From Bacillota bacterium (GTDB lineage: Bacteria > Bacillota > Sulfobacillia > JAJZYS01 > JAJYTV01), in the NCBI GenBank assembly GCA_021793215.1, contig JAJYTE010000007.1, forward strand, positions 1 through 64,000: a stretch of 64,000 nucleotides of DNA, read 5' to 3'. Below, one piece after another: positions 57,578 to 64,000 of this stretch. The first letter of the stretch is position 1. Every line of letters begins with the position of its first letter. The notes below the pieces were generated by a model that had not been told where the DNA came from, made no database searches, and worked only from the letters and a program-made list of their open reading frames with translations. The position numbers were made by a program, and so were the translations under genes.

Positions 57578-60229
57578 ATGGCCGACCTCACAGAGCTCCG
57601 CGAACTCGGCCAGAGTGTCTGGCTCGACTACATTCTTCGCTCCTACCTTACGAGCGGCGGATTCACCCGTGACGTGAAGCGCGGTGTGCGCGGTGTCACG
57701 TCGAACCCGGCCATCTTCGAGCACGCCATCGGCAAGTCCGACGACTACGACGCGCAGCTCGCCAGTCTGTACGCCTTCGGCCTCTCGCCCGACGCTGCGT
57801 TCGAGGAGCTCGCGCTGCGGGACATCCGGCTGGCCACGCAGATCCTTCGCGGCCTCTACGACGGCTCGAGGGGCCTCGACGGCTACGTCAGCCTCGAGGT
57901 GTCGCCAGGACTCGCCCACGACCCGCAGGGCACCATCAAGGAGGCGCTGCACCTCAAGGAGCGCCTCGGCGTCCCGAACGTGATGATCAAAGTGCCCGGC
58001 ACCAAAGAGGGCGCAGTGGCGATCGAGGAACTCATCTACCGCGGCCTGAACATCAACGTCACGCTGCTGTTCTCCCTGGGGCAGCACCGCGCGGTGGCCG
58101 AAGCGTACCTTCGCGGCCTCGAACGCCGCGTGCGCGAGGGCCGCGACATCTCTGCGATCCATTCCGTCGCGAGCTTCTTCGTCAGCCGCGTCGACAGCCT
58201 CGTCGACGAGCGCCTCACGGCGCTCGGCGGCGATGCCTTGGCCCTACGCGGCAAGGCGGCCGTCGCGAACGCGAAGCGCGCCTACAGGCTCTACCGCGAG
58301 GTGTTCGAGGACTCCCGCTTCCTGGCGCTGCGCCAGAAGGGCGCGAACGTGCAGCGGCCGCTCTGGGCGAGCACCTCGACGAAGAACCCCGACTACAGCG
58401 ACGTCCTCTACGTTGAGGAGCTGATCGGGCCGGACACCGTCAACACGATGCCGCCGAAGACGCTCGAGGCCTTCGCGGACCACGGCGTCGCCAAGGAGAC
58501 GGTGACGCAGGGCATCGCCGAAGCCGACGCGGTGGAGGCGAAGCTGCGGGCCCTCGGGATCGACCTTGAGTCGGTCGGGGAGGAACTGCAGCGAAAGGGC
58601 GTCGACCTGTTCGCCGAAGCCTTCGAGAACCTGCGCGCGGAGATCGCGCGCAAGGGCGGCAAACTCGTCCCGAGCGCGCCGATCTCCGCGCGCCTGCCGG
58701 CGCTCGCGGGTGCGGCGGCCGAAGAACTGCAACGCCTTACGGACCTCACAGCTCCCGCGCGGCTTCGCAGGAAGGACGCCTCCCTCTACCCCGCCTCCCA
58801 GCGGGAACTCGCCGCGCAGCGCATGGGCTGGATCGACCTTCCGGCGACCATGCGGGAGCGCATCGGCGACCTCGAGAAGTTCGCGCAGGGCCTCACAGAG
58901 CGCGGCATCTCTCGGCTCGTTCTGGTGGGCATGGGTGGAAGCTCCCTCTTCCCAGACGTCCTGCGCCGCATGCAGAGGTCGCCGCGGATCGCCGTCGACG
59001 TGCTCGATACGACGCATCCCGACTACGTGCAGGCGACCTTGCAGGGGATCGACTGGCGCTCCACCGCCGTGCTCCTCTCCTCGAAGAGCGGTGGGACGCG
59101 CGAAGTCGATGCGCTCTACCGCATCCTGCGGCAGTCCGCCGACGCGGCGATCGGCGAGGCGGCTCCCGGCGCGTTCTTCGCCATCACAGACCCAGGGACG
59201 TCGCTCGAGCGCCGCGCCAAGGAGGAAGGGTTCGGCGGGTGCTGGCTCAACCCGCCCGACATCGGAGGCCGCTACTCGGCGCTGTCGCTCTTCGGACTCG
59301 TGCCCGCCGCCGCACTCGGCGTGGACGTTGGCGCCCTGCTCCAGGGCGGCGCCGACGCACTCGCGGAGCTCGAAGGTCCCCCCGAGCGGTGCGCCGCGGC
59401 GGCGCTTGCGGCTGCGCTCTCCGCCGCGCACGCCGCCGGCCGCGGCAAGCTCGTGCTTCCGAACCCGGAGTCCTTCCCGTTCAGCGACTGGCTGGAGCAA
59501 CTGCTCGCGGAGAGCACCGGCAAAGAGGGCAAGGGCATCCTGCCTGCACCCGGTGCAGTCGCGGGAGATGACCGCATCTCGGCGAACTTCGGCGGCGAGG
59601 TACCTGCGCCGTCCGTCTGCAGCGAGGCCATCGATGGCATGCAGGCGCTCGGGCGCGCCGTCGTCACCTGGGAGGCGGCCACCGCCATGTTCGGCCTTCT
59701 CGCGGGGATCGACCCGTTCGACCAGCCGAACGTGCAGGAGGGCAAGGACAACACCGAGGCGGTGCTGCGCGCGGGCGATCGGCCGAAGGAGCGTCTCGGC
59801 CCAGTCGGGCAACCGTCGGAACCACTGGCCGCGAAGCCCCCGGCCTACCTCGCGGTGCAGGCGTTCGTCCCTCCCACCCGGGAGGTACTCTCCGCGCTGC
59901 GGGACCTGCAGGCGGACCTCTCGAAGGGCTCCGCCGTCGTTACGGTGGGGGTCGGGCCGCGCTTCCTGCACTCCACGGGCCAGTACCACAAGGGGGGACC
60001 CGCCGAGGGATGCTACCTGCAGCTCGTCGCGCCGCCGAAGGCCGATCTCGAGCTGCCGGGGCTTGCCTTCTCGCTCGGTGACCTGTTCGCCGCGCAGGCG
60101 GAAGGGGACGCGCAGGCGCTCTCGCGCCGCGGACGGCCCTTCGCCCGCATCCTCCTGGAGGGCGACGTGCCAGGCAGCATCCGGAGTATCGGGCGAACGC
60201 TCGCGAAGCACACCGAGGAGGTGAGATAG
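57578..60229 (+). CDS. Bifunctional transaldolase / glucose-6-phosphate isomerase
   Basis: An 883-residue fusion. Residues ~1-365 are a transaldolase (GVTSNPAIFEHAIGKSDDYD; Schiff-base lysine near 137 in NVMIKVPGTKEG; LWASTSTKNPDYSDVLYVEE). Residues ~400-883 are a glucose-6-phosphate isomerase (VLVGMGGSSLFPDVL, SSKSGGTREVDALY, WLNPPDIGGRYSALS, and a C-terminal half with FSDWLEQLLAESTGKEGKG). ATG at 57578 follows GGGGGATT. Such fusions are known in several bacteria. The gene sits between tkt and gnd, joining glycolysis and the pentose cycle in one transcript. Confidence 0.95.
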   Translation: MADLTELRELGQSVWLDYILRSYLTSGGFTRDVKRGVRGVTSNPAIFEHAIGKSDDYDAQLASLYAFGLSPDAAFEELALRDIRLATQILRGLYDGSRGLDGYVSLEVSPGLAHDPQGTIKEALHLKERLGVPNVMIKVPGTKEGAVAIEELIYRGLNINVTLLFSLGQHRAVAEAYLRGLERRVREGRDISAIHSVASFFVSRVDSLVDERLTALGGDALALRGKAAVANAKRAYRLYREVFEDSRFLALRQKGANVQRPLWASTSTKNPDYSDVLYVEELIGPDTVNTMPPKTLEAFADHGVAKETVTQGIAEADAVEAKLRALGIDLESVGEELQRKGVDLFAEAFENLRAEIARKGGKLVPSAPISARLPALAGAAAEELQRLTDLTAPARLRRKDASLYPASQRELAAQRMGWIDLPATMRERIGDLEKFAQGLTERGISRLVLVGMGGSSLFPDVLRRMQRSPRIAVDVLDTTHPDYVQATLQGIDWRSTAVLLSSKSGGTREVDALYRILRQSADAAIGEAAPGAFFAITDPGTSLERRAKEEGFGGCWLNPPDIGGRYSALSLFGLVPAAALGVDVGALLQGGADALAELEGPPERCAAAALAAALSAAHAAGRGKLVLPNPESFPFSDWLEQLLAESTGKEGKGILPAPGAVAGDDRISANFGGEVPAPSVCSEAIDGMQALGRAVVTWEAATAMFGLLAGIDPFDQPNVQEGKDNTEAVLRAGDRPKERLGPVGQPSEPLAAKPPAYLAVQAFVPPTREVLSALRDLQADLSKGSAVVTVGVGPRFLHSTGQYHKGGPAEGCYLQLVAPPKADLELPGLAFSLGDLFAAQAEGDAQALSRRGRPFARILLEGDVPGSIRSIGRTLAKHTEEVR

Positions 60230-60231
60230 CG

Positions 60232-61128
60232 TTGGAGATGGGCATGGTCGGACTCGGAAAGATGGGCGGCAACATGGCGCTGCGCCTGCACCGGGCAGGG
60301 CACCGCGTCGTCGGCTACGACCCGAGCGAGGAGTCACGCAAACGCGCCCAGGAGACCGGCATCGGGGCGGTCTCGAGCCTCGAGGACCTCGTCGGCGCGC
60401 TCAAGGCGCCGCGCGCCGTCTGGCTGATGGTGCCGGCGGGAGAGGCGACGGAGTCGACGATCCAGAAGCTCTTGCCGATGCTGTCGAAGGGGGACATTCT
60501 GGTCGACGGCGGCAACAGCCACTACAAGGACAGCATGCGGCAGGGGAAGTCGGCCGAAGGCTACGGCGTGGAGTTCGTCGACGCCGGCACCAGTGGCGGC
60601 ATCTGGGGACTCGAGGAGGGCTACTGCCTGATGGTCGGCGGCAGCGCGGAGGCATTCAGCCGACTCCAGCCGCTGCTCAGCGACCTGGCGCCGCCGGGAG
60701 GCCTCCTGCACGCCGGCCCCTGCGGCGCGGGGCACTACGTCAAGATGGTCCACAACGGCGTCGAGTACGGCATGCTTGAGGCGTACGGGGAAGGCTTCGA
60801 GATCCTGGCCCGCGGCCCTTTCGACCTGCACCTCGGCGAGGTGGCGGAGAACTGGCGGCACGCGTCCGTGGTGCGCAGCTGGCTTCTGGACCTTCTGACC
60901 CAAGCGCTGCAGAAGGATCCCCAACTGCAGCACCTCAGGGGCTACGTCGAGGACTCCGGCGAGGGCCGCTGGACGGCCCAAGAGGCGATCGAGCGCGGCA
61001 TCGCAGCGCCGGTGATCACCCTGTCGCTGCAGCAGCGCTTCCTCTCGCGCCAGGAGGACACGCTGTCGAACCGGGTGATCGCAGCGCTGCGCAACGAGTT
61101 CGGCGGCCACGCGGTGAAGAACAAGTGA
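60232..61128 (+). CDS. gnd: 6-phosphogluconate dehydrogenase (decarboxylating), short form
   Basis: Oxidises 6-phosphogluconate to ribulose-5-phosphate. The 298 residues have MVGLGKMGGNMALRLHRAGH, the substrate motif GGNSHYKDSM and GGIWGLEEGYCLMVGG with GHYVKMVHNGVEYGMLEAYG. This is the ~300-residue class, which lacks the long C-terminal tail of the E. coli type. TTG at 60232 lies six bases after GAGGAGGTGAG. It overlaps zwf by four bases. Confidence 0.95.
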   Translation: MEMGMVGLGKMGGNMALRLHRAGHRVVGYDPSEESRKRAQETGIGAVSSLEDLVGALKAPRAVWLMVPAGEATESTIQKLLPMLSKGDILVDGGNSHYKDSMRQGKSAEGYGVEFVDAGTSGGIWGLEEGYCLMVGGSAEAFSRLQPLLSDLAPPGGLLHAGPCGAGHYVKMVHNGVEYGMLEAYGEGFEILARGPFDLHLGEVAENWRHASVVRSWLLDLLTQALQKDPQLQHLRGYVEDSGEGRWTAQEAIERGIAAPVITLSLQQRFLSRQEDTLSNRVIAALRNEFGGHAVKNK

Positions 61129-62573
61129 CGGCGTCCGAGGGCACGATCCTCGTCGTCTTCGGCGCGACGGGCGATCTCACGCATCGCAAGCTGATCCCCG
61201 CCGTCGCCGACCTGCACCGCACCGGACTCCTGAAGGGACCCTTGCGGATCGTCGGCTACGCGCGCCAGGACCTCGACGACGAGAGCTTCCGCGCGCTCCT
61301 TAAGCAGACGGTCGAGGGCGAAGGCACGAACGCCGTGATCGCGGACACGTGCTACGTGCAGGGTGACTTCCGCGAGAAGGCTGGCTACGAACGACTGGCC
61401 AAGCGGCTTTCAGAGCTCGAGAAGGAGGGCGGGAGCGCCGGCAGGCTCTACTACCTCGCCGCCCCGCCGAGCTTCTACACCGACATCTTCCAGGGCATCG
61501 GCGCCGCCGGGCTCGCCAAGGAGGGCGAGGGCTTCCGGCGGATCATCGTCGAGAAGCCGTTCGGTCGGGACCTCGAGACGGCCGAGTCGCTGAACACCGA
61601 GCTCCACCAGGTCTTCCAGGAAAGCCAGGTCTTCCGCATCGACCACTACCTCGGCAAGGAGACGGTGCAGAACATCCTGGTGCTGCGCTTCGCGAACGGC
61701 ATCTTCGAACCGCTATGGAACCGCAACTACATCGACCATGTCCAGATCACGGTGGCGGAGTCGCTCGGCGTCGAGCACCGCGCGCGCTACTACGAGGAGG
61801 CCGGAGCGCTCAGGGACATGCTGCAGAACCACCTGCTGCAGCTGATGACCCTGATCGCCATGGAGCCTCCGGTGGCGTTCGAGGCGGACGCCGTTCGCAA
61901 CGAGAAGGTGAAGGTCCTGCGCGCGATCCACCTGCCGGCTCCTGAGGACGTGCCGCGACTGACGGTGCGTGGCCAGTACGGCCGCGGCGAGATCGACCAG
62001 CAGCAGGTGCCAGGCTACCGGCAGGAGCCGGACGTCGCGGCGAACTCGAACCGGGAGACGTTCGCCGCACTGAAGCTGCAGGTGGAGAACTGGCGCTGGG
62101 CTGGCGTCCCGTTCTACCTGCGCACCGGCAAGCGGCTGGCGCAGCGCACGAGCGAGATCTCGGTGCAGTTCCAGCGCGCGCCGCAGCGCATGTTCGCGCG
62201 TGAGGCGCGCCTCAAGCCGAACGTCCTGCGCCTGCGCATCCAGCCGGACGAGGGCATCACGCTCTCCGTCGGGGCCAAGGTGCCGGGCATGAAGATCGAG
62301 CTGCGCGACGTGGAGATGGAGTTCGACTACGATGCCTTCGGCCACCCGGGTACGGACGCGTACGAGCGCCTGCTGCACGACGCCCTGATCGGCGACAGCA
62401 CCCTCTTTACGCGCAAGGACGAGGTGGAGTCCGCTTGGCGCGTCGTCGACGCGATCGAGCGCGGTTGGCAGCAGGAGGAGACCGCTCCCGAGATCTACCC
62501 TGCCGGCAGTTGGGGGCCCGAATCGGCCGACGAGCTCTTGCACCACGACGGCCGGCGCTGGCACCTGCGATGA
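61125..62573 (+). CDS. zwf: Glucose-6-phosphate 1-dehydrogenase
   Basis: First step of the oxidative pentose phosphate pathway. The 482 residues include VVFGATGDLTHRKLIPAVAD for NADP and the active-site RIDHYLGKETVQN. They continue with FANGIFEPLWNRNYIDHVQI, EGALRD-like AGALRDMLQNHLLQL and FYLRTGKRLAQRTSE. GTG at 61125 overlaps the gnd stop, and the stop overlaps the pgl ATG. Confidence 0.97.
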   Translation: MTASEGTILVVFGATGDLTHRKLIPAVADLHRTGLLKGPLRIVGYARQDLDDESFRALLKQTVEGEGTNAVIADTCYVQGDFREKAGYERLAKRLSELEKEGGSAGRLYYLAAPPSFYTDIFQGIGAAGLAKEGEGFRRIIVEKPFGRDLETAESLNTELHQVFQESQVFRIDHYLGKETVQNILVLRFANGIFEPLWNRNYIDHVQITVAESLGVEHRARYYEEAGALRDMLQNHLLQLMTLIAMEPPVAFEADAVRNEKVKVLRAIHLPAPEDVPRLTVRGQYGRGEIDQQQVPGYRQEPDVAANSNRETFAALKLQVENWRWAGVPFYLRTGKRLAQRTSEISVQFQRAPQRMFAREARLKPNVLRLRIQPDEGITLSVGAKVPGMKIELRDVEMEFDYDAFGHPGTDAYERLLHDALIGDSTLFTRKDEVESAWRVVDAIERGWQQEETAPEIYPAGSWGPESADELLHHDGRRWHLR

Positions 62574-63271
62574 GCATCCGCATGGACGTCTCGGCGACAG
62601 CGGAGGAAGCGCTCGCGCGCTGCGCCGGGGCGATCGCCGAGGCACTCTCAGCGGCGACGCAGCCCTCGCTCTGCCTCGCGGGCGGCACAACACCGCGCGG
62701 AACCTACGCGCTCCTGGCCGCGGACTACGCAGCGGCCCTCGACTGGCAGGCGGTCGGGTACTGGTTCGGCGACGAGCGCTGCGTCGGGCCGGCCCATCCG
62801 AAGAGCAACTACCGCATGGCGCAGGAGTCGCTGCTCGATCCCCTCGAGGTTCCCGGGGAGCAGGTGCACCGCATGCTCGGGGAACTCGGTGCGGCGGAGG
62901 GCGCGCGCCGCTACGCCGCGCGGCTCGCAGAACGCCTCGGCGCGCAACCCGCGTTCACTGTCGCCCTCCTTGGCATGGGCGCGGAGGGACACACGGCATC
63001 TCTCTTCCCCGACAGCCCGGCGCTTGCGTCGAACGAACTCGCGCTCGGCCTCGAGGTGCCCGCGCTTCCGCGAGAGCGCATCACGCTGACGCCGGCCGCG
63101 CTGCATGCGGAGCATGTCTTCCTGCTCATTACGGGCGAATCGAAGCGCGAGGCGCTACAGGCGGCGCTCGGTGCGGAGCGTCCGACGCCCAGCATCCCGA
63201 CGTCGTACGTACGAGGCACCATCGAGACCGTCTGCTTCTGCGACGCCGCTGCGGCGCCGAACGAAGTCTAG
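62570..63271 (+). CDS. pgl: 6-phosphogluconolactonase
   Basis: Hydrolyses 6-phosphogluconolactone. The 233 residues match the DevB/Pgl type: LCLAGGTTPRGTYALLA, WFGDERCVGPAHPKSNYRMA and LLGMGAEGHTASLFPDS. ATG at 62570 overlaps the zwf stop (ATGA). With zwf and gnd it completes the oxidative branch. Confidence 0.95.
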   Translation: MSIRMDVSATAEEALARCAGAIAEALSAATQPSLCLAGGTTPRGTYALLAADYAAALDWQAVGYWFGDERCVGPAHPKSNYRMAQESLLDPLEVPGEQVHRMLGELGAAEGARRYAARLAERLGAQPAFTVALLGMGAEGHTASLFPDSPALASNELALGLEVPALPRERITLTPAALHAEHVFLLITGESKREALQAALGAERPTPSIPTSYVRGTIETVCFCDAAAAPNEV

Positions 63272-63283
63272 GGGGGCAAGGTC

Positions 63284-64000
63284 ATGGCGCAAGAGCCGCG
63301 CTACGAGATGCGTCGAGAGATCGGCATGGAAGCCGAGCACATCATGGCGTTGCCGGAGCGCGTCGCGCGCGGCGCCGAGGCCGCCCTACCCCTGCTCGCG
63401 GGACGCCCGGTCATCCTGACTGGCTGCGGAACGTCGCTCTTCGCCGCGCAGCTGGCCGCGGACTACATCACCCAGCTGGGCGGCGACGTGCGGGCGGTCA
63501 GTTCGCGCGCGCTCCTCGAGCGCTCCTCGGGTCTCCCCCACGACCGGACCGTCGTCGCCTTCAGCCACTCCGGCGGAACGCCGGCCGTCCTGGATCTGCT
63601 CGCGGCCTGCAAGGACCAGTCCGTCGGGAGCGTACTGATCACGGGGTTCGCCGACTCCGAGGCGGCCGCACTCGCGAGCGCCGTCGTTCCGACGGGCTAC
63701 GCGCAGGAGCGCTCCTGGTGCCACACGATCAGCTTCACGCTCTCGTCGCTGGCCGGCCTGCTGCTTCTGGGGTCCGCCGCGGCCAGCGGCCTGCCGGCGG
63801 GCATCGCCTTGCCGCAGCCCGCCAAGGTCTCGTCCGCCGTCGGGGAGCTCCTGACCAAGGAGGGCAGGGTGCGGGACGCCGCTGCTGGGCTCCGCCCCGG
63901 ATCGACGTTCGTGCTCTCCTCCGGCGAGGCGATGGCCCTCGCGCCGGAGCTGGGCCTCAAGCTCGCCGAGGCGGCCTACGTGCAGAACCTGCCGCTCGAG
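63284..64000 (+). CDS. SIS-domain sugar-phosphate isomerase/deaminase-like protein (3' end outside window)
   Basis: The first 239 residues of a protein with paired SIS (sugar isomerase) domains. It begins MAQEPRYEMRREIGMEAEHI, which resembles the start of the GlmS isomerase half and of AgaS/FrlB-type proteins. TGCGTSLFAAQLAADYI and SHSGGTPAVLDLL are typical sugar-phosphate binding turns. ATG at 63284 follows GGGGGGCAAGG and is 12 bases after pgl, so it is probably part of the same operon. No glutaminase domain precedes it, so it is not a full GlmS. Substrate unknown. Confidence 0.85.
   Translation, partial: MAQEPRYEMRREIGMEAEHIMALPERVARGAEAALPLLAGRPVILTGCGTSLFAAQLAADYITQLGGDVRAVSSRALLERSSGLPHDRTVVAFSHSGGTPAVLDLLAACKDQSVGSVLITGFADSEAAALASAVVPTGYAQERSWCHTISFTLSSLAGLLLLGSAAASGLPAGIALPQPAKVSSAVGELLTKEGRVRDAAAGLRPGSTFVLSSGEAMALAPELGLKLAEAAYVQNLPLE

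Noticed and set aside
1-64000. tRNA, rRNA, CRISPR, insertion sequences, toxin-antitoxin or defence islands
   Set aside because: None seen on either strand; the window is core chromosomal backbone.

Overview
This 64 kb window is chromosomal DNA of a GC-rich, endospore-forming member of the Bacillota (Firmicutes). The evidence is direct. It carries spoIIAA-spoIIAB-sigF, dacF, spoVAC-D-E, spoIIM, spo0A, spoIVB and a complete spoIIIAA-AH cluster, in blocks whose order matches the Bacillus/Clostridia backbone. Codon third positions are almost all G or C. TTG and GTG starts are very common, and several genes appear to start at CTG or ATC. The genus cannot be fixed from the sequence alone. The high GC, the OLE RNA locus and the gene set suggest a thermophilic or extremophilic lineage. 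I see no tRNA, rRNA, CRISPR array, insertion sequence or prophage.

Layout. 1-3451 (+): an MscS-type channel cut by the window edge, then a ClC chloride channel with a long structured leader. 3514-5249 (-): scpA-scpB and a DUF2953 membrane protein. 5498-6196 (+): an alpha/beta hydrolase. 6277-14258 (-): sporulation block spoIIM, ald, xerD, dacF, spoIIAA-AB-sigF, dodecin, spoVAC-AD-AE. 14494-17157 (+): a GAF/HD-GYP/GGDEF-like c-di-GMP protein. 17233-27133 (-): branched-chain amino acid catabolism (unknown gene, ptb, bcd, buk, bkdA, bkdB, bkdC), then lipA, nudF and an endonuclease Q homologue. 27303-49072 (-): the long conserved backbone read as spoIIIAA-AH, accC, asp23-amaP-DUF2273, nusB, folD, xseA, xseB, ispA, OLE RNA, oapA, dxs, tlyA, an HD phosphohydrolase, nadK, argR, recN, spoIVB, spo0A. 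49182-52342 (+): a RocB-like peptidase, a broken winged-helix gene and an isochorismatase-family hydrolase. 52617-55381 (-): efp, pepQ, aroQ and a thioredoxin-like protein. 55546-64000 (+): a pentose-phosphate/glycolysis operon of tkt, a tal-pgi fusion, gnd, zwf, pgl and a SIS-domain gene cut by the window edge.

How it fits together. The spo genes cover the phosphorelay output (Spo0A), forespore sigma control (SpoIIAA/AB/SigF), engulfment (SpoIIM), the feeding-channel and sigma-G checkpoint (SpoIIIA proteins, SpoIVB) and dipicolinate uptake (SpoVA). The bkd block converts branched-chain amino acids to acyl-CoAs. LipA would supply the cofactor of the BkdC E2 subunit, but E3 is not encoded here. 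Glucose-6-phosphate oxidation is encoded end to end in the last operon.

The most notable element is a roughly 610-nt non-coding stretch between ispA and a DUF21/CNNM-like membrane protein gene followed by dxs. Position, strand, length and visible stem-loops fit the OLE RNA and its partner OapA. The second notable theme is near-cognate start codons (CTG in spoIIIAC, spoIIIAD and bkdC; ATC in accC), each placed at a normal distance from a strong Shine-Dalgarno site with no usual start codon available.
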